From contig NZ_JARWQD010000204.1 of NCBI RefSeq assembly GCF_029869545.1, positions 1-64,000 of the forward strand: 64,000 nucleotides of DNA. The letters run 5' to 3'. Positions 53,126 through 61,827 of this stretch are shown one piece after another. The position numbers and the translations under genes are program-made. Source of the stretch: Nocardia wallacei (GTDB taxonomy: Bacteria > Actinomycetota > Actinomycetes > Mycobacteriales > Mycobacteriaceae). Positions within the stretch are counted from its first letter, which is position 1. Every line of letters begins with the position of its first letter. Under the pieces are notes generated by a model that saw only the letters and a list, made by a program, of their open reading frames with translations, made no database searches and was not told the origin of the DNA.

Positions 53126-55071
53126 GCCTCTTCGGTCCCCTTCTGGGCGGCCTTCTCGTGGGCGGTCAGCGTGGCCTTCTCGTGTGACATCGCCTCGTGG
53201 ATGACGGCGGGTTCGGCGACCGCCTCGTCGTCGTCGAACAGCGGGCGGATGCCGCGGGCGGCCATGATCTCGTCGTTGGACGTCCCGGCGGCCACCATCG
53301 GCCACACCTGGGCGTCCTTGCCGACGATGAAGTCGATCACCACGGGGCGGTCGTTGATGGACTGCGCCTCGCGGATCGCGGCCTCCACGTCGGACTCCTT
53401 CTCCACCCGAATCCCGTGGCAGCCCAACGCCTCCGCGAGCTTGACGAAGTCGGGGATGCGCAGGGTGTGGGTGCCCAGATCGGTGTTGGAGTAGCGCTGC
53501 TCGTAGAACAGGGTCTGCCACTGGCGGACCATGCCCAGGTTGCCGTTGTTGATCAGCGCGACCTTGATCGGCACGCCCTCGACGGCGCAGGTCGCCAGTT
53601 CCTGGTTGGTCATCTGGAAGCAGCCGTCGCCGTCGACCGCCCAGACCTCCTTGTCGGGCGCGCCCATCTTGGCGCCCATGGCCGCCGGGACGGCGTAGCC
53701 CATGGTGCCCAGGCCGCCGGAGTTCAGCCAGGTGCGCGGCTTTTCGTACTTCACGAACTGCGCGGCCCACATCTGATGCTGGCCGACGCCCGCGACGTAG
53801 ACGGCGTCGGGACCGGCCAGCTCACCCAGCTTCTCGATGACGAATTCCGGCGACAGCGAGCCGTCGGTCGGCGGGGTCCAGCCCAGCGGGTACTGCTTGC
53901 GGACGCCGTCGAGGTAGGTCCACCAGTCCGAAAGGTTCAGCAGCGGGGCACCTTTGGAGGCCGGGTCGGCCTTCAGGGTCTCGATCAGCTCGGCGATCAC
54001 CTCGCGGCAGTCGCCCACGATCGGGACATCGGCGTGCCGGTTCTTCCCGATCTCCGCCGGGTCGATATCGGCGTGGATCACCTTGGCGTTCGGGGCGAAC
54101 GAGTTGAGCTGGCCGGTGACGCGGTCGTCGAAGCGCGCGCCGAGGGTGATCAGCAGGTCCGACTTCTGCAGGGCCGCAACGGCGCCCACGGTGCCGTGCA
54201 TACCGGGCATGCCCATGTTCAGCTGGTGGCTGTCGGGGAACGCGCCGCGCGCCATCAGGGTGGTGACCACTGGAATGCCGGTCAGCTCCGCCAGTTCCAG
54301 CAGTTCCGCGGACGCCTCGGCCTTGATCACGCCGCCGCCCACGTAGAGCACCGGGGACTTCGACTCCATGATCATGCGGGCGGCCTCGCGCACCTGCTTG
54401 CCGTGCGGCTTGGTCACCGGGCGGTAGCCGGGCAGCCGCATCTCCGGCGGCCAGGTGAACGTGGTGTTCGCCTGCAGCACGTCCTTGGGGATGTCGACGA
54501 GCACGGCGCCCGGGCGGCCGGTCGAGGCCAGGTGGAAGGCCTCGGCGAGCACGCGGGGGATGTCGATCGGGTCGTTGACCAGGAAGTTGTGTTTGGTGAT
54601 CGGCATGGTGATGCCGGAGATGTCGGCCTCCTGGAAGCCGTCCGTGCCGATCAGCGAGCGGGCGACCTGGCCGGTGATGGCGACCAGCGGCACCGAATCC
54701 ATCTGCGCGTCGGCGATCGGGGTGACCAGGTTGGTCGCGCCCGGGCCCGAGGTCGCCATGCACACGCCGACCTTGCCGGTGGCCTGCGCGTACCCGGTGG
54801 CGGCGTGGCCCGCGCCCTGCTCGTGCCGGACGAGGACGTGACGCACCTTGGTGGAATCGAACAGCGGGTCGTAGACCGGGAGTACCGCACCGCCCGGAAT
54901 ACCGAAGACCGTGTCGACGTCGAGCTCCTCGAGGGAGCGGACGACGGACTGCGCGCCGGTCACCTTCTCGGGCGGGACCTGGCGGCGGGTTCCGGTCGCG
55001 GATGTCGGCTGATTAGCCGAGGGCGCTGGCCTGCGAGCCGAGGGCCCGGGCCGTGCGGTAGGTGCGCTCAC
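53122..55071 (-). CDS. ilvB: Acetolactate synthase catalytic subunit
   Basis: Thiamine-diphosphate and FAD enzyme, 649 residues, first common step of branched-chain amino acid synthesis. An extra Ala/Pro/Ser-rich leader of about 35 residues precedes the fold. PYR-domain [15 protein letters not shown] and [20 protein letters not shown] carry the catalytic Glu; the C-terminal diphosphate motif is [20 protein letters not shown] with [12 protein letters not shown]. The GTG start follows AAAGGAAAAAGACG. Expression is probably attenuated by the leader at 55124-55242. Confidence 0.98.
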   Translation of the reverse strand: MSAPTARPGPSARRPAPSANQPTSATGTRRQVPPEKVTGAQSVVRSLEELDVDTVFGIPGGAVLPVYDPLFDSTKVRHVLVRHEQGAGHAATGYAQATGKVGVCMATSGPGATNLVTPIADAQMDSVPLVAITGQVARSLIGTDGFQEADISGITMPITKHNFLVNDPIDIPRVLAEAFHLASTGRPGAVLVDIPKDVLQANTTFTWPPEMRLPGYRPVTKPHGKQVREAARMIMESKSPVLYVGGGVIKAEASAELLELAELTGIPVVTTLMARGAFPDSHQLNMGMPGMHGTVGAVAALQKSDLLITLGARFDDRVTGQLNSFAPNAKVIHADIDPAEIGKNRHADVPIVGDCREVIAELIETLKADPASKGAPLLNLSDWWTYLDGVRKQYPLGWTPPTDGSLSPEFVIEKLGELAGPDAVYVAGVGQHQMWAAQFVKYEKPRTWLNSGGLGTMGYAVPAAMGAKMGAPDKEVWAVDGDGCFQMTNQELATCAVEGVPIKVALINNGNLGMVRQWQTLFYEQRYSNTDLGTHTLRIPDFVKLAEALGCHGIRVEKESDVEAAIREAQSINDRPVVIDFIVGKDAQVWPMVAAGTSNDEIMAARGIRPLFDDDEAVAEPAVIHEAMSHEKATLTAHEKAAQKGTEEA

Positions 55072-55123
55072 CGTCTTTTTCCTTTACTGCTTGTTGTCCT
55101 TGTCACAGAACATGCCTGAACAT

Positions 55124-55158
55124 AAAAAAGCCCCCGACAGCCGATGGCTGATCGAGGG
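55124..55158 (-). terminator. Intrinsic terminator (attenuator) in the ilvB leader
   Basis: On the minus strand: CCCTCGA, then CAGCC-ATC-GGCTG, then TCGGGGG, followed directly by CTTTTTT. It forms a two-part stem with a U tract, about 50 bases before the ilvB start and 36 bases after the leader-peptide stop. Confidence 0.88.
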
Positions 55159-55194
55159 TGGCGCGTCGCAGCTGCGAGCTTGACGTCGTCAGGC

Positions 55195-55242
55195 TCAGCG
55201 CTGGACGCGCCGGCCGATTACGAGAAGCTCGATTCGATTCAC
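55195..55242 (-). CDS. Branched-chain leader peptide of ilvB
   Basis: A 15-residue peptide from GTG: (M)NRIELLVIGRRVQR. Seven of the first nine positions after Met include Ile, Leu, Leu, Val and Ile, with Leu-Leu-Val-Ile in a row. It resembles the Corynebacterium ilvBNC leader in layout (branched-chain run followed by Arg-Arg). No ribosome binding site is visible, but a promoter at 55250-55279 would put the transcript start at or next to the GTG, i.e. leaderless translation. A GTG two codons upstream is possible. Stalling here when branched-chain tRNAs are uncharged would affect the terminator downstream. Confidence 0.8.
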   Translation of the reverse strand: MNRIELLVIGRRVQR

Positions 55243-55249
55243 GTGCACG

Positions 55250-55279
55250 ACGGTATGCGCGCGAGAGTCGATGAGTCAA
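55250..55279 (-). promoter_or_regulatory. Probable ilvB operon promoter
   Basis: Minus-strand -35 TTGACT (55274-55279), 18-base spacer and -10 TACCGT (55250-55255), matching the actinobacterial TANNNT form. The expected start lies about 7 bases on, at the GTG of the leader peptide. Confidence 0.65.
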
Positions 55280-55358
55280 ATTACTTGACATGTGGTGTCC
55301 CATTATGTGAGACGGGGCGGTTTCCGCTGTCTGTCCACCGTGATGCGAGGATGGGGGT

Positions 55359-56165
55359 GTGTCATCGTCGCAGCAATCCGTGCCACCTGCTCGATCGTCC
55401 CATACCGCCGCCGCGGGGTCGGATACGGGTCGTGTGATCAGAATCCCCCGGCTCGGCCACATCGGGGTGCTCATGCTGCTGTTCTGCGTGGCCTTCCCGT
55501 TCTTCGGGTGGCCCGCGGTGCTGTGGGTGCTGTTCGTGATCCCGGCCGGGGTCGCGCTGTGGATCGAGCGCACCCGCACGACGGTGTCCGCGCGCGGGCT
55601 GGATCTGCGGACGCTGTTGGGCTCCCGGCACATCGACTGGTCGCAGATCAAGGGCCTGCGGATCCCCAAGCGCGGCTACGTCCGGGTGCACCTGATCGAC
55701 GACTCGGAGGTGGCGCTGCCCGCCGTCGGCTACGACCGCCTGCGCGCGCTGATCGAGGCGTCCGACGGCCGCATCCCCGACCCGTTCGCCCAGCCGGAAG
55801 AAGGCGCGTCGGGGGAAGCGAACGGGACAGGAACAACGCGGGAGGAAGACGCCTCGAAGGAGCCGAACGGGGCGGGGACAACGCCGGGGGAAGACGCCTC
55901 GAGGGAAGCAAACGGGGCAAGGACAACACCGGAGGAAGGCGCGTCGGGGGAAGCGAACGGGGCAGGGACAACGTCGGAGGAAGGCGCGTCGGGGGAGCCG
56001 AACGGGGCAGGGACAACGTCGGAGGAAGGCGCGTCGGGGGAGCCGAACGGGTCAGGAACAACGCGGGAGGAAGGCGCGCCGGGGGAGCCGAACGGGGCGG
56101 GGACAACGCCGGGGGCGATCTCGGGCGCCGAGAAATCCGACGATGCCGGGCCCGATCGGGACTGA
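55359..56165 (+). CDS. Cfp6-like PH-domain membrane protein with repeat tail
   Basis: A 268-residue protein. Two hydrophobic helices (GVLMLLFCVAFPFFGWPAVL and WVLFVIPAGVALW) precede a PH-like domain (VSARGLDLRTLLGSRHIDWS, IKGLRIPKRGYVRVHLIDDS), as in M. tuberculosis low-molecular-weight antigen Cfp6 (Rv3004), also divergent from ilvB. That homologue is about 112 residues; here roughly 120 extra residues form seven 15-residue Glu/Gly/Thr/Asn-rich repeats. GTG start after GAGGATGGGGGT. Confidence 0.85.
   Translation: MSSSQQSVPPARSSHTAAAGSDTGRVIRIPRLGHIGVLMLLFCVAFPFFGWPAVLWVLFVIPAGVALWIERTRTTVSARGLDLRTLLGSRHIDWSQIKGLRIPKRGYVRVHLIDDSEVALPAVGYDRLRALIEASDGRIPDPFAQPEEGASGEANGTGTTREEDASKEPNGAGTTPGEDASREANGARTTPEEGASGEANGAGTTSEEGASGEPNGAGTTSEEGASGEPNGSGTTREEGAPGEPNGAGTTPGAISGAEKSDDAGPDRD
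55797..56111 (+). repeat. Seven in-frame 45-bp repeats
   Basis: Seven tandem units of exactly 45 bases encode variants of EEGASGEPNGAGTTS. The three central units differ by only one or two residues; outer units are more diverged. The array is inside the Cfp6-like gene and keeps frame. Confidence 0.93.
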
Positions 56166-56355
56166 CCGGCGGACGTTAGTGGTGCGGCGCGCCGTAGAGC
56201 GGGGCGCGCCGGGCGATCTGGTGAATTCACAGGGCGGGGGCGGAGGTGGTGGGACAATCGCCGTAGCGCACGGAGTGTGAGCGGCGGTCCACGGGAGGTC
56301 GGCGCGCGGCGTGTGCCCGCCGGTCGGATGGGGCGGGGAAGGCACGAGGACTGCT

Positions 56356-56562
56356 ATGAAGACCAAAACGGGAACCGTACTCGTCCTCATCTGGCTGATC
56401 ATCGGATTCATCGCCGCGGCGCAGCGCGACTATTTCGACAGCGGCCCGATCACGTGCGCCAGCTTCGGCAATATCGCCCTGACGATAGTCGCGGGCCCGC
56501 TCAACTACATGGGCGTCAACCCGAAGCTGGGCAATTGCGAACTCCCCCAGCCCAGTCCGTAA
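56356..56562 (+). CDS. Small membrane protein with two Cys
   Basis: A 68-residue protein with one N-terminal transmembrane helix (VLVLIWLIIGFIAAAQRDYF) and an exported or peripheral tail containing ITCASFGNIALTIVAGPLNY and a second Cys in KLGNCELP, which may form a disulfide. CGAGGA precedes the ATG. This resembles a small conserved actinobacterial family of unknown function. Confidence 0.75.
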   Translation: MKTKTGTVLVLIWLIIGFIAAAQRDYFDSGPITCASFGNIALTIVAGPLNYMGVNPKLGNCELPQPSP

Positions 56563-56569
56563 CGCGCCG

Positions 56570-56690
56570 GTTCCCGCACCCCCTGCGTGTTCCCGCACCC
56601 CCTCCGGGAGCCTGCAGGGCGTGCGGGATCAAACAGGGCGTGCGCAACCAAACAAGACGTGCGCGACCAAGTAAGGCGTGCGGAATGTGA
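56570..56690. repeat. CGCACCCCCT-type repeat, second copy
   Basis: Two CCCGCACCCCCT units (with GCGTGTT between), an imperfect inverted repeat CTCCGGGAGCCTGCAGG, then three or four units like GGGCGTGCGCAACCAAACAA. The CGCACCCCCTNCGTGTT core is shared with 49199-49221. It lies between two convergent genes. Confidence 0.75.
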
Positions 56691-56745
56691 TTGCCCCCGA
56701 GGAGGGCCGGGGGTCACGTTGCCGAGGAGCGGCGGATGGGGATGG

Positions 56746-59700
56746 TCACTCGGGTTCGAGGTGGGATAGGGCGTCGGCTTGGGAGAGGGCGGCCCCTGCG
56801 GTGAAGTTGGCTTCGTAGGTTTTGTCGCCCAGTACTTTTCGCAGGTCGGTGGCCAGGGTGCGGAGTTCGGGGTTGCCCTCGTCGAAGGCGCCGCGCAGGG
56901 TCTGGCTCATGCCGAGGGCGTGGGCGGCCCCGGCCGGATCTCCTTCCGCGGCAAGCAGTTCGGCCAGGAGTTCGGCGGTCGACTCCGCGGCGCGCAGCAC
57001 CCGGCCCGCGGCGGCGACGCGGGGGTACGCGGCGCGAGCCTGCGATACCTGACCCGCGGCCAGCAGATTCGCCATCCGGCCCCGGGCGACGAGATCCTGG
57101 GCGATGCCGGGCGACAGCGCGGCGGCGGCCATGGTCGTCTCGAGTCGATCGAGGACCTGATCCGAGCGCTTCGTCTCACCGCACAGGCGATGCAGGTCCG
57201 CGGTGCACAGCAGCAGCTCGATATCGGCCTGCGACCAGCCCCGGCTGCGCGACAGCCGCTGGGCGACCTCGAGCTCGCGCCAGGCCCCGGCGGCATCGCC
57301 CGCGCGCATGCGCTCGGACGCCAGCCAGGCGCGGTAGGACACCGCGTCCGCCGCGTCGAGTTCGGAGGCCAGCGTCACGCCGCGTTCGTATTTCGCGATC
57401 GCCTCGTCGTGCTCACCGCGCACGGAGTGGACGCGCGCCGACGCGGTCAACGCCATCGACAGCCCGATACGGTCGCCGACCGCCTCGAAGCCGCGCTGCG
57501 CCTCGGCGAGGGCCGCCCCGGGCTCACATCCGCCGCGATCGACGCCGAGGTAACCCAGCACCAGGTGCGCGGCGGCGCGGGTCCACGGGTCCGGATGATG
57601 CTGCGCGCGAACCGATTCCCTGCGCCACACGTCGTCCAGCCCGTACACGTGCGCGGCGGCGAGCGTCACCAGCACCAGCATCGGATAGCGTTCCAGCGCT
57701 CCGGTGCGCACACAGTCCTCGACGACCGACCGCGCCGCCGCACCGTCGGCGAGGGTTCCGCTGTTGTCGGCCAGCACATGCAGCGCGCGGATCGCCGCGC
57801 GGGGGCGATCCGGCAGCGCCGCACCGAATGCCGACACCTCGGCCGTGAAGGCGTCGGACCGCGAATCGAACCGCAGCATATGCCAGTAGTAGGTCAGCGG
57901 GATGAGCAGCCGGTGCGCCGACTCCGCGTCCGAATCCGTGACTGCGGTGCGCAGCGCCTCCACGAGATTGGCGTACTCGGCGTCCATGAGCGCGATCGAT
58001 TCTCGCTGGTCGCGCGAGCGCAGCAGCGGCTCATGGTGTTCGGCGAGGTCGGCGAAGTGGCCCCGGAAGCGCGCCGCGACGACCGCGCGCTCCCCGGCCC
58101 GTTCGAGCCGCTCCGCCGCATAGGCGCGCACGGTCTCGAGCATGCGGTACCGCGGGTCGGCCTCCCCGGTCCGTTCCACCAGCGACTTCTCGACCAGCGA
58201 GCCGAGCACGTAGACCGGGTCGGCGGCCGGATCGTCGCACACCGCCCGCAGCCCGGCCACGGTCGCGCCGCCCGGGAACAGCGACAGCCGCCGCGCCAGG
58301 ACCTGTTCCGGTTCCGGCAGCAGCTCCCAGCTCCATTCGATCACCGCGTGCAGGGTGCGCTGCCGTGGTTGTGCGGCACGGCTTCCCGTGGTGAGCAGCC
58401 GGAACCGGTCGTCGAGCCGTCGCGCGATCTGGTCGGCGCTCATCGTGCGCAGCCGGGCGGCGGCCAACTCCAGCGCCAGGGGAAGTCCGTCCAGTCGGCG
58501 GCAGATCTCGACGACCGGACCACTGGTCGACTCGTCGAGCGCGAACTCCGGGCGCACCGCCGCGGCGCGGTCGAGGAACAACCGCACGGCCTCCGATCCG
58601 GCCGCCTCGGTCAGGGGTCCCGCGGCGGCGGGTAGTTCGAGCGGGCCGAGCGGGCACAGCGTTTCGCCGGTGAGGCCCAGAGGTTCCCGGCTCGTCGCCA
58701 CGATGGTCAGCGCTGGCAACCGCCGCAGCAGCCGGTCCACCAGGTCCGCCGCGGCCTCGACGAGATGCTCGCAGTTGTCCACCACCACGATGGCGGGCTC
58801 GCCGCCCAGCAGCGCGGCCGCGCCGTCGAGCGGATCCGGCGAGCGCTCGGTGGGGGCGAGCGCGCGCACGTCGCGGGCGCCCAGCGCGCCGAGCACCGCT
58901 TCGGCGATCCCGTCCGGTGCCCGGACCTCCGCCAGCGAGACGAACCATGCCCGCGCGGAATCGTCGCGACGGCTCACCGCCTCCACCGCGAGCCGGGTCT
59001 TGCCCACGCCGCCGGGGCCCACCACGGTGCTCAGGCGCGCGGTATCCAACAGTTCGGCCAGGCGTTTCAGCTCGGCATCGCGGCCGACGAACCCGGTCAG
59101 CCGCACCGGCAGGTTCCCGGCGGGCGCCGGGGGCGCGTCGCGCAATTCCCCGCGCAGCGCGGCGAGATGGGTCTGCCGCAGTTCGGGACCGGGGTCGACG
59201 CCGAGACGCTCCCGCAGCGCGGTCCGGGTCTGCTCGTAGACGGCGAGCGCGTCGGCTTGCCGTCCCGCCGCGCACAATGCCCGAATTCGCAAGGCGACCA
59301 GGCGTTCCCGCAGCGGATCGGCGGCCGCGTCCAGATCGGCCAGGATCGCGGCGTGGCGGCCCAGCCGCAGTTCGGCGTCGAACCGGTCCTCGACGGTCGC
59401 GAGGCGCAGATCCTCCAGCCGCGCCACCACCGGCCGGGTGAACGGGGCAGCACGGATATCGGCCAGAACCTCGCCGCGCCACAGCCGCAGCGCCGCGCCG
59501 AGGACGGCCGCGGCCTCGGCCGCGCGCCCGGCCGCCAGGTCGCCGCGCCCGCGCCTCGCCAATTCCTCGAACCGATGCACGTCCACGTCGGACGGCGGCA
59601 CGGACAGCCGATAGCCCCCCGCCACCGACTCGACGAGCCCGGCACCGACGACCTTGCGCAGCCGAGATACCGCCGCCTGCAACGCATTAGCGGATCCGGC

Positions 59701-59871
59701 CGGTGGTTCGGCATCCCACAGGCCGTCGATCAGCGTCGCGGCCGGAACCACCTCCCCCGGCACCAGCGCGAGCCGCGCGAGCAGCATGCGTTGCCGCGCA
59801 CCGCCGATCGCCAGCTCCACCCCGTCCCCGGAGTACGCCCGGACCGGCCCGAGCAGCTCTACCCGCACCAC
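56746..59871 (-). CDS. AfsR/SARP-type regulator with ATPase and TPR-like domains
   Basis: A 1041-residue transcription factor. Residues 1-95: OmpR-like winged helix (RVELLGPVRAYSGDGVELAI). About 95-245: BTAD domain (DVDVHRFEELARRGRGDLAA). About 265-560: NB-ARC/AAA ATPase with Walker A VVGPGGVGKTRLAVEAV, Walker B AIVVVDNCEHLVEA and sensor ATSREPLGL. The rest is helical, TPR-like. Such proteins activate secondary metabolism or stress genes, sometimes under Ser/Thr kinase control. GTG 59871 follows GAGAGG; a GTG five codons earlier is possible. The divergent space to ferredoxin/P450 is short, but these genes read the same way. Confidence 0.92.
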   Translation of the reverse strand: MVRVELLGPVRAYSGDGVELAIGGARQRMLLARLALVPGEVVPAATLIDGLWDAEPPAGSANALQAAVSRLRKVVGAGLVESVAGGYRLSVPPSDVDVHRFEELARRGRGDLAAGRAAEAAAVLGAALRLWRGEVLADIRAAPFTRPVVARLEDLRLATVEDRFDAELRLGRHAAILADLDAAADPLRERLVALRIRALCAAGRQADALAVYEQTRTALRERLGVDPGPELRQTHLAALRGELRDAPPAPAGNLPVRLTGFVGRDAELKRLAELLDTARLSTVVGPGGVGKTRLAVEAVSRRDDSARAWFVSLAEVRAPDGIAEAVLGALGARDVRALAPTERSPDPLDGAAALLGGEPAIVVVDNCEHLVEAAADLVDRLLRRLPALTIVATSREPLGLTGETLCPLGPLELPAAAGPLTEAAGSEAVRLFLDRAAAVRPEFALDESTSGPVVEICRRLDGLPLALELAAARLRTMSADQIARRLDDRFRLLTTGSRAAQPRQRTLHAVIEWSWELLPEPEQVLARRLSLFPGGATVAGLRAVCDDPAADPVYVLGSLVEKSLVERTGEADPRYRMLETVRAYAAERLERAGERAVVAARFRGHFADLAEHHEPLLRSRDQRESIALMDAEYANLVEALRTAVTDSDAESAHRLLIPLTYYWHMLRFDSRSDAFTAEVSAFGAALPDRPRAAIRALHVLADNSGTLADGAAARSVVEDCVRTGALERYPMLVLVTLAAAHVYGLDDVWRRESVRAQHHPDPWTRAAAHLVLGYLGVDRGGCEPGAALAEAQRGFEAVGDRIGLSMALTASARVHSVRGEHDEAIAKYERGVTLASELDAADAVSYRAWLASERMRAGDAAGAWRELEVAQRLSRSRGWSQADIELLLCTADLHRLCGETKRSDQVLDRLETTMAAAALSPGIAQDLVARGRMANLLAAGQVSQARAAYPRVAAAGRVLRAAESTAELLAELLAAEGDPAGAAHALGMSQTLRGAFDEGNPELRTLATDLRKVLGDKTYEANFTAGAALSQADALSHLEPE

Positions 59872-60059
59872 ACCAGCCTCTCGCACACACGTGCCTCGAC
59901 GCGAGGCACACAGTGAGGCTATGTGAGTGGGACCGAGCGGTCACAGATCACTGCTCGCAGCGATTCGGCGGCGCATGATCGATGCCGCCTGCGGGGGCAG
60001 GAATCTCGGTGGTTTTCGCTGTGCCGAGGCTGATTGTGTCCGCGGGCCGGGCTCGCCGC

Positions 60060-60257
60060 CTACCGGTCGTCGGCGGTGATGGCCGCGGCCGGGCAGCTCT
60101 GCACCGCCTCGCGGACCGCCTCGTGCGCGCCCGGCGGGGGCTCGGCGTCGAGCAGGACCACGGTGCCGTCGTCCTCGTCCTGGTCGAATACGGCGGGGGC
60201 GGTGAGCAGGCACATCCCGGCACCGATGCAGCGCTGCCGGTCCACGGTGACCTTCAT
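60060..60257 (-). CDS. P450-associated ferredoxin
   Basis: A 65-residue ferredoxin with ligands in RQRCIGAGMCLLTAP and SCPAAAI: a Cys-x5-Cys then a distant Cys-Pro, the [3Fe-4S] type common beside actinobacterial P450s. ATG 60257 is 5 bases after the P450 stop, so it is co-translated with and presumably delivers electrons to that P450. Confidence 0.93.
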   Translation of the reverse strand: MKVTVDRQRCIGAGMCLLTAPAVFDQDEDDGTVVLLDAEPPPGAHEAVREAVQSCPAAAITADDR

Positions 60258-60262
60258 GGCGG

Positions 60263-61459
60263 CTACCACTCGACCGGGAGTTCGTGCACGCCGTAGACGT
60301 CGTCCACACCTGCGCGCAGGCGCACCTCCGCGGCGGGCACCGCCAGCCGCAGGGTCGGGAACTGCCGCAGCAGAGCGGGAAACGCGACCCGCAGTTCGAT
60401 CCGGGCCAGCTGCTGACCGAGGCACTGGTGGATCCCGTGGGAGAAGGCGAGGTGCCCGGTCGCCCGGCGGGCCAGGTCGAGGGTGTCGGGGTCGGGGAAC
60501 CTGCGCGGATCCCGGTTGGCCGCCGCCGTGCTGACGGTGACGGTCTGCCCGGCCTTGATCACCTGGCCCGCGATCTCGACATCGGCCAGCGCGGACCGGA
60601 CGCCGGTGTGCGGCGGGGTCAGGTAGCGCAGCAGTTCCTCGACGGCGCTGTCGGTGAGGTTCGGGTCGGCGCGCCAGGCCGCCAGCTGGTCCGGATTCCG
60701 CAGCAGCGCGAAGGTTCCCAGCGACAGCATGTTCGCGGTCGTGTCCAGGCCCGCGCCCAGCAGGAAGGCGCCGATCCCGGAGATCTCGGCGTCGGATATG
60801 TCCGTCTCGGTCAGGGCGCTGAGGATGTCGTCGCCCGGATCGGCGCGCTTGGCCGCGACCAGCCTGCCGATGTAGTCCAGCAGCGCCTGCCATGCCTCGG
60901 CCACCGCCTCCGGCGGCGCCGAACCCGTGGTCTTGGCCGCGTTGTCCTTGAACTCCGCGCGATCGGCGTACGGGACGCCGAGCATTTCGCAGATGATGGT
61001 GGCCGGAACCGGGAAGGCGAATGCCTGCACCAGGTCCACCGGCGGGCGCCGCGCCACCATGGCGTCGAGATACTCGGCGGCGAGTTCCTCGACCCGGTCG
61101 GTGAGTTCGCGCACCCGGCGGACGCTGAACCATCCGGCCACCGGCTTGCGCAGCCGGGCGTGCGCGGCGCCGTCGACATGGTCCATATCGCCCGGGCTCG
61201 CCGGGGGCAGCTCGATCCCGGCGTACATCGGGTTGTAGTGGTGCACGAGCTCGGTCCGGTTGCTGAGGCGCTCGTCGGCGAGCACGGCGCGCACCTCGGC
61301 GTGACCGGTGGCCAGCCAGCCCTCGTGCCCGTCGGGGTAGATCATCGGGCGCAGCGGGGCCTCGTCCCGCAGTGCCGCCAGCTCCGGCGGCGGGGCGAAC
61401 GGATCCTGCGGGGAACGCGCCATCGGCAGCTGCGTCACGGGTGGCAGGGAGCGGGTCAC
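60263..61459 (-). CDS. Cytochrome P450
   Basis: A 398-residue soluble bacterial P450. I-helix oxygen-activation motif LLGAGLDTTANM, ExxR in VEELLRYL, and haem ligand loop LAFSHGIHQCLGQQLARIEL with the axial Cys near residue 347. The overall pattern is like CYP105-type monooxygenases; the substrate is not predictable. GTG start after AGAGGAGACAGTC. Followed by its ferredoxin; no reductase is in the window. Confidence 0.93.
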   Translation of the reverse strand: MTRSLPPVTQLPMARSPQDPFAPPPELAALRDEAPLRPMIYPDGHEGWLATGHAEVRAVLADERLSNRTELVHHYNPMYAGIELPPASPGDMDHVDGAAHARLRKPVAGWFSVRRVRELTDRVEELAAEYLDAMVARRPPVDLVQAFAFPVPATIICEMLGVPYADRAEFKDNAAKTTGSAPPEAVAEAWQALLDYIGRLVAAKRADPGDDILSALTETDISDAEISGIGAFLLGAGLDTTANMLSLGTFALLRNPDQLAAWRADPNLTDSAVEELLRYLTPPHTGVRSALADVEIAGQVIKAGQTVTVSTAAANRDPRRFPDPDTLDLARRATGHLAFSHGIHQCLGQQLARIELRVAFPALLRQFPTLRLAVPAAEVRLRAGVDDVYGVHELPVEW

Positions 61460-61827
61460 GACTGTCTCCTCTCGGCGGTGGACCGTGCCCACGATCCGCC
61501 GCGGCGCTGACGAACCGCTGACGACCGCCTGACGGCCGGAGGGCGCGGGACAGCTTGGCCGGGACCGGAGGGGAACAATGGCGGGGTCTGATGCGCTGAC
61601 CCTGATACCGCACTTTCGGCGTGGCCGATCGGCCACGGCGTGCGGGGTCAGCGGGCGGCATCCGCCCGGGACCGCGAGGCGAGCCGCCCACCGGCGCATC
61701 CGCCCCTCCCGTGCGGGAGTACCGTTGAATAGCCGCCGAGATACTCGGCACCGTCGCCGACCAGCCCCGGGCGACGCGAGTTGCCACCATCGCGCGGCCC
61801 GAGCCGACCGACCGAGGACCCACACCG
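61460..61827. other. Divergent promoter region P450/ilvD
   Basis: A 368-base GC-rich interval between the P450 gene and ilvD, carrying promoters for both. No further gene, clear palindrome or leader peptide was identified. Confidence 0.5.

Noticed and set aside
53197-55119. A 640-codon plus-strand frame opposite ilvB
   Set aside because: Antisense to a complete acetolactate synthase; Gly/Arg/Val-rich shadow.
55648-56106. Minus-strand Pro/Leu/Arg repeat protein opposite the Cfp6-like tail
   Set aside because: Tempting because it is a repeat open over 150 codons, but it only mirrors the 45-bp repeats; the sense gene has start signal, helices and a PH domain.
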